NCBI RefSeq assembly: GCF_014695585.1
Contig: NZ_JACJON010000073.1
Span: 124,001-188,000 of the forward strand
DNA: 64,000 nucleotides
Reading direction: 5' to 3'
DNA from: Microcoleus sp. FACHB-831
Lineage (GTDB): Bacteria; Cyanobacteriota; Cyanobacteriia; Cyanobacteriales; FACHB-T130
The notes under the pieces were generated by a model. It did not search any database, was not told where the DNA came from, and was given only the letters and a program-made list of their open reading frames with translations. The number at the start of each line of letters is the position of its first letter. Within the stretch, counting starts at the first letter, position 1. Of the stretch, positions 35,201-43,521 are shown piece after piece. Both the position numbers and the translations under genes were made by a program.

Positions 35201-35390
35201 GAGCGATCGCAATTCATTCTCTTTTGCCTTCGACGATTCTGGCAATGCGGATTAAAGCAGCAGATCATACTTTGGGCAGATAAAAGTTAAGTAACTGTAT
35301 GATAATTAATCATTTGATGAGAGAAAAAACTAATCCTAAGATAGGTTTCCTACTGAAGACTACCTGCAAAACTCTGACACAGATCTTATT

Positions 35391-35419
35391 CAATCTCAAC
35401 AATTGTAGTTGTGAGATTG
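35391..35419. promoter_or_regulatory. Short inverted repeat upstream of the Ser-Pro repeat gene
   Basis: CAATCTCA at 35391-35398 pairs with TGAGATTG at 35412-35419, extended by an inner CAA/TTG stem. It lies 45 bp before the ATG of the next gene and just upstream of an AGGAGG ribosome-binding site. Whether it acts as an RNA hairpin or a protein-binding site is unknown. Confidence 0.4.
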
Positions 35420-35463
35420 CAATTTGGTCTTAAGAACGAAATCAGTCCAGGAGGAAGTAAACC

Positions 35464-36267
35464 ATGCGATCGCTACTTGGCGGAATAATTGCCAGTATTA
35501 CGCTGTGTGTACTGCCAGCTCAAGGTGAGGTTCATAATCTCCACATCCAGGCGCTCAAAGATCTCAACTTATCCAAGCAGCAGCGCTCAAATCCATCAAC
35601 TGGGCGTCCAGCATCTACCCAACGCCCGCGTTCCACATCATCCAGCGCCCGAGTCTCTGACGCACAGGTTGCCGCACTCGTAGAAGCACTGCGGCGGGCA
35701 GCACCCAAGACGGGCAAAGCCAACGATGGGCTATATAGCGAATGGCAAGTGACGCCGCAAATTATTCCCAGTTGGTCTAAACAATGTGTGGGGCGATCGC
35801 TGACACCGCAGGAATTTGAAGCCAACGCCGCAGCAGCGCGACAAACTGTTACCTGCATCGCACGGCGCGAGTTGCAGAAGCAGTATGGCGCTAGTGGCAA
35901 CAATGAACCCCTAGCAGTGCGTCGCGTCGCCTCGTGGTGGTTTACTGGCGACGCGGGGCGTTACAACAACGGCGGGACTGCTTCTTATACTCAAAGAGTT
36001 TTCAATTTCTATCAGCAGGCGCAATCCAATGGCTCGACTCAGCCGAGGACTTCGCCCCAGCAGCCTAGTCGGTCAACCACTCCATCGCCATCACCATCAC
36101 CTAGTCCATCGCCATCACCTTCACCCAGTCCATCGCCTTCAGATAGTCCATCACCTTCACCTTCACCTAGTCCATCACCTTCACCTTCACCTAGTCCATC
36201 ACCCTCACCTTCACCTTCACCTAGTCCATCGCCATCACCTTCACCTTCAGCCTCACCACAAGGGTAA
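35464..36267 (+). CDS. Secreted protein with Ser-Pro repeat tail
   Basis: The 267-residue protein has a signal peptide (residues 1-22, ending PAQGE). A Ser/Arg/Thr-rich stretch follows, then a central domain of about 110 residues with WSKQCVGRSLTPQEFEANAA, TCIARRELQKQYG, and VASWWFTGDAGRYNNGG. From about residue 200 it is almost all Pro and Ser (SPSPSPSP). The central domain is compatible with a small enzyme or binding fold that I do not recognise. The Pro-Ser tail suggests an extended, possibly cell-wall or outer-membrane-spanning linker. AGGAGG lies nine bases before the ATG, a strong ribosome-binding site. Confidence 0.75.
   Translation: MRSLLGGIIASITLCVLPAQGEVHNLHIQALKDLNLSKQQRSNPSTGRPASTQRPRSTSSSARVSDAQVAALVEALRRAAPKTGKANDGLYSEWQVTPQIIPSWSKQCVGRSLTPQEFEANAAAARQTVTCIARRELQKQYGASGNNEPLAVRRVASWWFTGDAGRYNNGGTASYTQRVFNFYQQAQSNGSTQPRTSPQQPSRSTTPSPSPSPSPSPSPSPSPSPSDSPSPSPSPSPSPSPSPSPSPSPSPSPSPSPSPSPSASPQG
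36081..36258 (+). repeat. Ser-Pro microsatellite in coding sequence
   Basis: Tandem six-base units of the CCATCA and CCTTCA type encode a Ser-Pro alternation over about 60 codons. Every unit is a multiple of three, so slippage changes length without breaking the frame. Confidence 0.9.
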
Positions 36268-36287
36268 AAATAGGCAATAAAGGCGGA

Positions 36288-36315
36288 GCCAGTCTGTTCG
36301 TAAAAACAGACTGGC
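36288..36315. terminator. Hairpin between convergent genes
   Basis: GCCAGTCTGTT pairs perfectly with AACAGACTGGC around a six-base loop. It lies between the stop of the Ser-Pro gene and the stop of the M50 protease gene. No long T-run follows, but the position suits a shared terminator. Confidence 0.6.
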
Positions 36316-36336
36316 TAGTATTGAAATTTCTTTAAA

Positions 36337-37644
36337 TTACCTATCTATAATTAACTTCTGAAAACGCTCATCGTCTCGAATTGCATCAAAACTTAAGTCA
36401 GTTTTTGCATATTCTCTAAATGTTTTCCTTTCGAGAGCGAGTGCCCGCTGTAGGCTTTCGATTGCTAAATCAACCTTGCCTTGTTCGGCATAGCAACCAG
36501 CTTTGGTATACCAAGCGTAAGCGTATTCAGAATTAATTTCAATGGCTTTGTCACAAGAGGCGATCGCATCTGCATATCGCTTCAAATTGCCTAGCGCCAA
36601 GCTCCGATTAGTCCAAATGCTAGCGTCATTAGGCTCGATTTCAATTGCTTTATCGTAAGCGGCGATCGCTTCTTCGTAACGTTTTGATTGAGTTAAAACC
36701 CAACCAATATTATGCCAGCTTAGAGAAAAGTCTGGCTTAATTTCAATAGCTCTTTTATAAGAAGCGATCGCATCTTCCCCGCGTCCCAAACTATATAACG
36801 CCCACCCGCGAGCGTGCCAAGCTTCATAATAGTCTGGCTTGAGGTGAATCGCTTTATCGTAAGCCGCGATCGCTTCTTCGTATTTTTGCGAACTTGCTAA
36901 CTTCTGCGCTTTATCGTACCAACCCAGATGGGGATTAACCACCCTACGCGCCAGCAAACTAACAACAATAACTCCTAGTAGCAAAAATTTAGACGATGCG
37001 GTGAACGACTCGGCTCCCTTAGCTACCATATCCAGTGGAATATCTAGATTGGCAATGCTCCTATAAGCTCCCAGCCAGAAAATGCGATTCAAATCCTCTA
37101 CAAACCACAGCAGCCCGAACAGGAAAAATATTCCATATTGACCAAACTTTCTTAATTGAAGTTGAGTTTTTTCGGGCAACCAAGGCTCGATAATGCCATA
37201 ACCATCTAGGGGTGGAATTGGCAGCAAATTCAAAATTATAGCAGCGATTTCTAGCAAAATCAGAAATGCTAAAGCAGGCCATATCCAGCCATCGCTATCC
37301 TGGGGGGCAAAACCAAACAAAAAGGGTATTGCCAGCAATAAAGTAACAAGAATACTAGCAATCGGGCCTGCTGCTGAGACTGCACTGTTCCACCAGCGAT
37401 CGCGCAATCTTCTCTTATCAATATAAACTGCTGCCCCAGGTAGCGCAATTCCACCGATAGCGAGAAAGATAACGGGCAGAACAATACTCCCCATTGGGTC
37501 TATATACTTTAACGGATTTAAAGTTAAATACCCCTTATCTTTAACTGAAGTATCGCCCCCCCAATAAGCAACAACTGCATGACCAAACTCGTGCAGGCAA
37601 ACTGATAGAATCCAGCCAACACATACGAATGCAACAGTTAACAC
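36337..37644 (-). CDS. Site-2 (M50) metalloprotease fused to TPR repeats
   Basis: The 435-residue membrane protein has two parts. The N-terminal region (about 1-230) is an M50 intramembrane metalloprotease core with HEFGH at 18-22 and the second metal motif NLLPIPPLDGYG near 138-149. From about 240 four tetratricopeptide repeats follow (the YEEAIAAYDKAIHLKPDYYEAW type). M50 proteases of this type cleave membrane-spanning substrates within the bilayer; TPRs probably recruit a partner. Orientation is inferred: TPRs usually face the cytoplasm. The final 30 residues are charged. It is a single gene with no obvious partner. Confidence 0.88.
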   Translation of the reverse strand: MLTVAFVCVGWILSVCLHEFGHAVVAYWGGDTSVKDKGYLTLNPLKYIDPMGSIVLPVIFLAIGGIALPGAAVYIDKRRLRDRWWNSAVSAAGPIASILVTLLLAIPFLFGFAPQDSDGWIWPALAFLILLEIAAIILNLLPIPPLDGYGIIEPWLPEKTQLQLRKFGQYGIFFLFGLLWFVEDLNRIFWLGAYRSIANLDIPLDMVAKGAESFTASSKFLLLGVIVVSLLARRVVNPHLGWYDKAQKLASSQKYEEAIAAYDKAIHLKPDYYEAWHARGWALYSLGRGEDAIASYKRAIEIKPDFSLSWHNIGWVLTQSKRYEEAIAAYDKAIEIEPNDASIWTNRSLALGNLKRYADAIASCDKAIEINSEYAYAWYTKAGCYAEQGKVDLAIESLQRALALERKTFREYAKTDLSFDAIRDDERFQKLIIDR

Positions 37645-37721
37645 TGCTTTACTCCAGTTTCAGTAGGGTGGGCACTGCCCACCAAATGTTCAAGCACTTG
37701 TTTCCAGGCTCAGCCTCGATT

Positions 37722-38852
37722 TTACGAACCACTAGCCAAATACTTATTCAATTCTGGCACATCTACCCAACTGTCTGTTTCATGCGATTGATGCGCTAAA
37801 TCCATCAATAGCTGTGAGTAAACTCCCTCGCGCAGCGATGGTGTCATTGCAACACCACTATCGATACTTTGTACCCACTTGTCTACTAATCTAATAAACG
37901 GAGCAATGCGACCGTCAGCGTAACTTTGAGGAAAAATTAGACGATTGGGGATTTCTATTTCAGCTAGGGGTTTACCTGCGGGTGCTGCGCTTAGACGAAA
38001 ACCATGAACGTAATCTTTTTGATTGTCGCTACCCAAAACTAAAGTGCCGCGATCGCCATATACTTCTACAAAATGGCCGCCCCCATGCACAACCGAACTG
38101 ATGCAAATCTGACAAGGCGTTCCATCTGCCAACTGTAGCATCAACATACAAGTATCATCAGCATCGACAGGCTTCATTTCACCTGTTTTTGGATCTGGAC
38201 GAGTGGGAATTGCTGTCGTCAACCTCGCGCACAATCGCCGCACGTCGCCAAACAACCAGCTAATATAATCAAAAGTATGAGAAGCCACTGCACCTAGCGC
38301 CCCGCCTCCTTGATCTTTTCGAGAATACCAGTTCCAAGGGCGCGATGCATCTGCACGAGACGGCACTAACCAATCAATTTTAATTAGGCGCTTTTGTCCT
38401 ACATATCCTTCTGCCAAATATTCTGCAAATAGCTGCCATGCGGGGACAAAGCGAAATTCAAAATCCATCGCCGCCACGATGCCTTTATCTTGTGCTAGCT
38501 GGTACAGCAATCGCGCTTCTGATGCCGAGAGAGCCGTTGGTTTTTCTAATAACAAATGTTTCCCAGCTTGCACCACTGCCTTTGCCATGTCATAGTGCAA
38601 AAACGGCGGTGTAGATATGCTAACCGCCTGTACCTCCGGCAAGGATAATATTGCTTTTATACTATCGCAAGCATTCGGAATCTTATGGTCTTCAGCGATA
38701 GATTTAGCTTTATCTAAATCTTGATTATAAACAGCAACTACCTGAGTGCGTGGGTAATATTCAAAACCTGGAATATGGACTTTTTGACCAAATCCAGTAC
38801 CTACAACTGCGATCCCAATTTTCGGCTGATTTATCTGTGATGAAGAAGGCAT
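37722..38852 (-). CDS. Gfo/Idh/MocA family oxidoreductase
   Basis: The 376-residue protein has an N-terminal NAD(P)-binding Rossmann fold: VVGTGFGQKVHIPGF near 17-31, then STPPFLHYD, and EKPTA with the conserved Lys near 105. The C-terminal domain starts near 125 and has GGALGAVASHTFDY. Family members oxidise or reduce sugars, inositols, biliverdin or related compounds; the substrate cannot be read. The next gene downstream on the same strand ends with a TPR tail and is unrelated. A heptad repeat array lies upstream, between this start and gshB. Confidence 0.85.
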   Translation of the reverse strand: MPSSSQINQPKIGIAVVGTGFGQKVHIPGFEYYPRTQVVAVYNQDLDKAKSIAEDHKIPNACDSIKAILSLPEVQAVSISTPPFLHYDMAKAVVQAGKHLLLEKPTALSASEARLLYQLAQDKGIVAAMDFEFRFVPAWQLFAEYLAEGYVGQKRLIKIDWLVPSRADASRPWNWYSRKDQGGGALGAVASHTFDYISWLFGDVRRLCARLTTAIPTRPDPKTGEMKPVDADDTCMLMLQLADGTPCQICISSVVHGGGHFVEVYGDRGTLVLGSDNQKDYVHGFRLSAAPAGKPLAEIEIPNRLIFPQSYADGRIAPFIRLVDKWVQSIDSGVAMTPSLREGVYSQLLMDLAHQSHETDSWVDVPELNKYLASGS

Positions 38853-38940
38853 AGATTTAACTCAAAAATCGCCCTGAAAAATCGCTAATAGCATTAACTT
38901 AAAATTCTTAAGCGGTTGTCACCGCAGGGATTCAGTCCAG

Positions 38941-38971
38941 ACTCCGGACTCCGGACTCCGGACTCCGGACT
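38941..38971. repeat. Heptamer tandem repeat (ACTCCGG)n
   Basis: Four perfect copies of ACTCCGG follow one another at 38941-38968, with a partial copy on each side. They lie in the 126-bp spacer between the oxidoreductase start and the gshB stop, only 8 bp from the latter. Short heptamer arrays of this kind (STRR type) are typical of filamentous cyanobacteria. Confidence 0.85.
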
Positions 38972-38978
38972 TTGTACC

Positions 38979-39944
38979 TCAGTGTTTCAACCGTGCCACC
39001 AATTCAACTACTTGTTCGCCCAACTTTGTGCCTTCTAGCCTATCAATTTCACGAATTCCAGTAGGACTGGTAACGTTAACTTCGGTAAGGTAGCCGCCGA
39101 TAACATCAATGCCTACAAATATTAAGCCATCCTGTTGCAATGTCGGGGCTAATTGAGCGCAAATCTCGCGCTCTCGTTGGGTAATTTCAGTTTGAGCGAC
39201 TCTGCCACCGACGGCCATATTGCCCCGAAATTCTTTGCCTGTGGGGATGCGATTCACAGCGCCAATCGGTTCGCCATTAAGCAAGATAATGCGTTTATCT
39301 CCTTCTTTTGCGGCTGGTAAATAAGTTTGAACCATGACGGGAAACTTACCTTGAAACGTACTGATTTCTATTAGAGAATTAAAGTTGCGATCGCTCGGAT
39401 CTAGAAATAAAATTCCTTCCCCAGCTTTGCCGCCCAACGGCTTCAGAACTGCCGCCCCTTTTTCCTCCAAAAACTGCCTGATTACCAATTTATCTGCGCT
39501 GACAATTGTTTCTGGAATCGCTTCCTTAAACTGGAGCGCATACATTTTTTCATTGGCTGCCCGCAGTCCTTTAGGCGCGTTAACGACCAGCGTTTTTGCA
39601 GGATTAATATAGTCTAGGATGTAGGTTGCGTAAAGGTATGGAACCGTTACGGGGGGATCTGTCCGCATGAATACAGCATCCATGTACTCAAGCGGTTGCA
39701 AGACGCGATCGCCCACTTGATACCACTGAGCTGCTGCCATCCACCGCCCGTTATCCAGTTCCACAGGTGTCAAGCGAACAGGCTCCAAAATAGCCCAAGC
39801 TTGACCGTTCACTACACTCAACTTGTTAGCTTGAGTTATCCAAACCTCGCAACCCATATTTTGCGCGGCTTCCATCATAGCTACGCTGCTATCGTGAGTG
39901 GGGTCCAGCTGTTCGATGGGGTCAATGATAAACGCCAGTTTCAC
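38979..39944 (-). CDS. gshB: Glutathione synthetase
   Basis: The 321-residue ATP-grasp enzyme makes glutathione from gamma-glutamylcysteine and glycine. It begins MKLAFIIDPIEQLDPTHDSS and has the FMRTDPPVTVPYLYATYILD segment, VLKPLGGKAGEGILFL (ATP-grasp loop), and the C-terminal LTEVNVTSPTGIREID. Length is normal. It follows grxC in the same direction with about 200 bp between, so the window holds a thiol-redox pair of genes. The ATG is at 39944. Confidence 0.96.
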   Translation of the reverse strand: MKLAFIIDPIEQLDPTHDSSVAMMEAAQNMGCEVWITQANKLSVVNGQAWAILEPVRLTPVELDNGRWMAAAQWYQVGDRVLQPLEYMDAVFMRTDPPVTVPYLYATYILDYINPAKTLVVNAPKGLRAANEKMYALQFKEAIPETIVSADKLVIRQFLEEKGAAVLKPLGGKAGEGILFLDPSDRNFNSLIEISTFQGKFPVMVQTYLPAAKEGDKRIILLNGEPIGAVNRIPTGKEFRGNMAVGGRVAQTEITQREREICAQLAPTLQQDGLIFVGIDVIGGYLTEVNVTSPTGIREIDRLEGTKLGEQVVELVARLKH

Positions 39945-40140
39945 GGGTATTTTCCTCTATATCTTGCGGCGATCGCCTATGCGCGTTTCCTTACCCATTC
40001 TCTCAACACGCGCGCCAGCTGAGTATTAGCTAATAGGTAATTGAGCATTGAGCATTGGTCATTGGGAATAAGTAATCTGGAATTGGTGGTAATTGTCCCA
40101 CTCTCCTCTACTCCCGTACTCCCCTGCTCCCACCGAGCTT

Positions 40141-40404
40141 CTAGCTGCCTTGCAGGAGTAAATCTAGCTGCCCTTTAGCGTCCAGAGCATGGATGTCATC
40201 GCAGCCGCCGACGTGGCTATCGTCAATGAAAATTTGTGGCACAGAGCGGCGTCCGTTGGAGCGTTGAGCCATTTTTGCCCTCGCCGCCTCATCACCATCA
40301 ATGCTGTATTCGGTGTAGTCAACTCCCTTGCTGTCTAGTAAATCCTTGGCTCTGATGCAGAAGGGGCAAGTTCTCCAGGTGTAAATTTCAACTTTTGCGG
40401 ACAT
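40141..40404 (-). CDS. grxC: Glutaredoxin 3
   Basis: The 87-residue thioredoxin-fold protein has the dithiol active site CPFC at residues 13-16. A TVPQIF-type cis-proline segment (SVPQIFIDDSHVGG) and a GGCDDIHAL C-terminal helix follow. It uses glutathione to reduce disulfides and mixed disulfides. It is immediately upstream of gshB on the same strand, which links glutathione supply and use. The spacer between them contains several CATTGGT-type short repeats. Confidence 0.95.
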   Translation of the reverse strand: MSAKVEIYTWRTCPFCIRAKDLLDSKGVDYTEYSIDGDEAARAKMAQRSNGRRSVPQIFIDDSHVGGCDDIHALDAKGQLDLLLQGS

Positions 40405-40871
40405 AGGGCACTCTTAATATTAAGTAATCTTTCTTAAATTCTAGAATGCTCTAGGTGGGAAAAAACGGGTAGCGGAGTGGCGAGGCGATCGCAGTAGTCT
40501 GTAAGAGAGTGCCGAAGCAATGCGATCGCTCTAGGTGTGATTAATTAAATTCCTGATGATGAATAAGGTTTGCGGCTTTTGTGCGTTAGCCTTAAGTTAC
40601 GATTTTCATGCATATTCCCTGAAGAACGCCTTCTATTGCAGTGAAGAGTATAAAGAACGCCTATATTAAATTATCAGGCAATTCTTCTTGCTGGCTGTGT
40701 TGCGTTTCGCGGCGCACTCGGAAGCAATTTAGCGGTTATTCACCTTAAAAGACAACGCAGTTTATTACTGCTACGTCTGTATTAGGTGCTGAAAGTGAGC
40801 CAAATCACAGGTCAACGTTGTTCCAGATGCCAGACGATTGTGAGATGAAACTGCTAACCTTTTTAAATTAA
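40405..40871. other. Intergenic stretch upstream of grxC
   Basis: About 470 bp with two HIP1-containing segments near 40484 and 40522. No believable ORF occurs. A divergent promoter for the leftward grxC should lie near its right-hand start at 40404. Confidence 0.35.
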
Positions 40872-41030
40872 TAGAAATATTGACGGTCCTTCTAGGCGCG
40901 GATACGTGTCTTGTAAGAGACAGGAACCAGGGTTGAAAACTTCCATACGCGAACGCTTCCCAACCTGTGAGGCATCTACAACCAGGCGTTGCGATCCCTA
41001 GCGAGGAATGCTCAAGTGTCACATAAGGGG
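40872..41030 (+). ncRNA. Possible 6S-like (SsaA) regulatory RNA
   Basis: The segment lacks a convincing ORF but looks structured. CCTTCTAGG near 40888 can pair with CCTAGCGAGG near 40997, and TGTCTTGTAAGAGACA near 40907-40922 forms a local hairpin. GGTTG/CAACC near 40931 and 40961 closes a third stem. A long outer stem around an open centre and a distal arm is the shape of bacterial 6S RNA, which mimics an open promoter for RNA polymerase. The sequence resembles a widely shared cyanobacterial element I recall, on which spurious short ORFs are often called. Ends and identity are uncertain; strand is inferred from the fold. Confidence 0.4.
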
Positions 41031-41313
41031 GGTTGTTGCTTAAGACATCTTTCCGCGTTGGTCAACAAGCTCAACTTTCGTATACAGTGGATCGCAACAA
41101 TAAGGCAAGAAAGCAACATACGCTATCTTGCCAGATTCAGGATACGTCGTGTGGCTGGAGAGCGATCGCCCCGATACCCGTCCATGCCGAAAACGGGTCG
41201 CCAGAGGCTTCGCTACTCAAAGCGACCGTCAAGCCTTGAATGGCACAAAATCTATCAAGAACCAATCAAAACTAACCGAACAACCGCAGCCCGGAATCCT
41301 ACAGGCAACACCC

Positions 41314-42216
41314 ATGTATAGCATGCAAAACCTATTTACGATTCACTTCTGGGGCGTCAGAGGAAGTATCGCCTCTCCAGGACCGGAAACAGTCCGGTAT
41401 GGTGGCAATACACCTTGTGTTGAGATGCGTGTGGGTGGTGAACGCCTGATTTTCGATGGCGGCACCGGCCTGCGGGTCTTGGGGCAATCCTTGCTGTCGC
41501 AAATGCCCGTGGAAGCTAATATGTTCTTTACCCACTCGCATTGGGACCACATTCAGGGGTTCCCCTTCTTTGTCCCTGCTTTTATCAAAGGAAATCGCTT
41601 TAATATCTACGGAGTCGTTTCTCCCAACGGCGCGACGATCGAGGAACGCCTGCGCGACCAGATGCTCCATCCAAATTTTCCAGTTCCTTTACAGGTTATG
41701 GGAGCAGATCTAAACTTCTGTGACCTGCAAGTTGGGGAAAAAGTGCAAATTGGAGAGGTTATAATCGAAAACGCTTTGCTGAACCATCCTGGTGAAGCCG
41801 TAGGCTACCGCATCAACTGGCGCGGCTGTTCGGCTGCTTATGTCACGGATACAGAACACTACCCCGATAAGTTGGATGAAAATGTTCTGTGGCTCGCTCG
41901 CAATGCTGACGTTCTGATTATAGATTCCGCCTACACCGATGAAGAATACCATTCAGCGCGGTCTAGCAAGGTGGGCTGGGGACATTCGACCTGGGAGGAA
42001 GCTGTAAAAGTCGCCAAGGCAGCGAATGTGAAAAAACTGGTGATTTTCCACCACGACCCCCTGCACAATGATGATTTTCTCGATCGCGTCGGCACAGATG
42101 CAGTTAAAAAATTCCCCGATACAATTATGGCGAGGGAAGGGCTATCCATTCAGCTAGTACCACCCCTTACACCAATTCCCGAAGTATTGCCAGAAGCTGG
42201 TGTGTCTGCCCTGTGA
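41314..42216 (+). CDS. MBL-fold metallo-hydrolase
   Basis: The 301-residue protein has the metallo-beta-lactamase fold: THSHWDHIQGFP near 72-83 supplies the first metal ligands, followed by LNHPGEAVGYR and YVTDTEHYPD. FHHDPLHNDDF near the end supplies another His. It begins FTIHFWGVRGSIASPGPETVRYGG, as in ribonuclease Z-like and phosphodiesterase-like members. I chose ATG 41314 because the open frame upstream (from 41128) has no family likeness; ATG 41323 is also possible. No substrate can be assigned. It lies downstream of the 6S-like element. Confidence 0.88.
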   Translation: MYSMQNLFTIHFWGVRGSIASPGPETVRYGGNTPCVEMRVGGERLIFDGGTGLRVLGQSLLSQMPVEANMFFTHSHWDHIQGFPFFVPAFIKGNRFNIYGVVSPNGATIEERLRDQMLHPNFPVPLQVMGADLNFCDLQVGEKVQIGEVIIENALLNHPGEAVGYRINWRGCSAAYVTDTEHYPDKLDENVLWLARNADVLIIDSAYTDEEYHSARSSKVGWGHSTWEEAVKVAKAANVKKLVIFHHDPLHNDDFLDRVGTDAVKKFPDTIMAREGLSIQLVPPLTPIPEVLPEAGVSAL

Positions 42217-42325
42217 AGCGATAATTGTCTTTTCAAGCTCAATAGTAAAAAAGCTGCCCCGGCAAATGGAGCACAAAGGACAGAAAGCTGAATTATGATT
42301 AGCTAAATGTGTCAAATTGTAAAGC

Positions 42326-43465
42326 GTGCGGGTAACATCGTCTCTTGAAACTGCTCTAACGCCAACTGCTGTTGCTCTGGGGAACTTTGATGGCGTACAT
42401 CGCGGGCATCAACGGGTTGTACAACCCGTATTAAATGTATTGGCAAACCAAAAGCCGCTCTTATTGCCGCCTGATGTTTATTCGTGGGGTGGGAATATTG
42501 AGGGTGAAGTATTGCCCTCGAAAGGGGAAGGATTGGCACTAAGGTCGGGTGTCGGAAAAGGAAACGCCTATGCTACGGTGGTGACGTTTGATCCGCATCC
42601 ACGCGAATTTTTTACAGGTATGCGTCGGACGCTATTGACACCGCTAGAGGAAAAGGTGGTGCAATTGCGATCGCTAGGGGTAGAGCAGTTGGTGCTACTG
42701 CCGTTTACCCGAGAACTGGCTTGCCTGAGTCCTAATGAGTTTGTGGAAAAGATTCTGGTACAGCAGCTACGATGCACTCTTATCAGCGTGGGAGACGATT
42801 TTCGCTTCGGGAAGGGACGAGCTGGCTCTTCAGCAGATCTGCAAGCGATCGCTGCCTCTTATGGCGTCGAAGTACTCATCATACCCCCGCTACTGTGTGA
42901 AGACGAACGCATCAGCAGCTCTTCCATCCGTCAGCACCTCTTACACGGAGACATACAAAAAGCCAACCGCCTGCTAGGACGACCCTACTCCCTAACTGGA
43001 ATGGTCGTTAAGGGTCAACAACTAGGCACAAAGTTAGGCTTTCCCACCGCCAACCTCCAGCTGCCAAAAGAAAAATTTTTGCCCAGGCAGGGGGTCTACT
43101 GCGTTCGAGCTTTCATAGAAGATAGTCTGGAGAAAAATGACTGCCAAAGCGAAGATTCTTTCGTGAATGCAGAAATTGACCCAGCCATCAACATATCCCC
43201 CCTAGAAGTGAAATCTCCGCGCCTTTGTCCCATATCGGGCGTTATGAACATTGGCTATCGCCCAACAGTAGACGGTACCACTTCCACAGTAGAGGTTCAC
43301 CTGTTAGATTGGTCTGGGGATTTATATGGAAAAACCATAACAGTCACCCTAGAAGAATTTTTGCGACCCGAACAAAAATTTTCTTCTCTAGACGCCCTAA
43401 TCGCGCAAATTCAGGCAGACTGCACCGCAGCCAGAGCCTTTTTACAGAACTTGCGGCAGGTTTGA
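42326..43465 (+). CDS. ribF: Bifunctional riboflavin kinase/FAD synthetase
   Basis: The enzyme makes FMN, then FAD. GNFDGVHRGHQ (19-29) and TFDPHPREFF (87-96) mark the adenylyltransferase; RPYSLTGMVVKGQQLGTKLGFPTANL marks the kinase. The start is GTG at 42326, where VRVTSSLETALTPTA matches family N-termini. At 379 residues it is longer than usual. Two extra segments explain this: about 41-81 (PPDVYSWGGNIEGEVLPSK) between the two nucleotide motifs, and about 251-298 before GVMNIGYRPT. Both keep the frame. ribH of the same pathway lies at 6395-6985. A perfect ACGGGTTGTACAACCCGT palindrome lies inside the coding region at 42413-42430. Confidence 0.93.
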   Translation: MRVTSSLETALTPTAVALGNFDGVHRGHQRVVQPVLNVLANQKPLLLPPDVYSWGGNIEGEVLPSKGEGLALRSGVGKGNAYATVVTFDPHPREFFTGMRRTLLTPLEEKVVQLRSLGVEQLVLLPFTRELACLSPNEFVEKILVQQLRCTLISVGDDFRFGKGRAGSSADLQAIAASYGVEVLIIPPLLCEDERISSSSIRQHLLHGDIQKANRLLGRPYSLTGMVVKGQQLGTKLGFPTANLQLPKEKFLPRQGVYCVRAFIEDSLEKNDCQSEDSFVNAEIDPAINISPLEVKSPRLCPISGVMNIGYRPTVDGTTSTVEVHLLDWSGDLYGKTITVTLEEFLRPEQKFSSLDALIAQIQADCTAARAFLQNLRQV

Positions 43466-43521
43466 GGCGGCGTTACAGGCGATCTCAAGGGTAGTACGGC
43501 TAAGCATTAGGGAGGCATATT

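Noticed and set aside
40771..41022. 83-codon minus-strand ORF over the structured segment
   Set aside because: It has no recognisable domain and lies on the opposite strand from the nested stems. Such ORFs look like ones often mis-called over conserved RNA.
41128..41313. Upstream extension of the MBL-fold gene
   Set aside because: The extra 62 codons have no family likeness, and homologues start near FTIHFWGVRGS.
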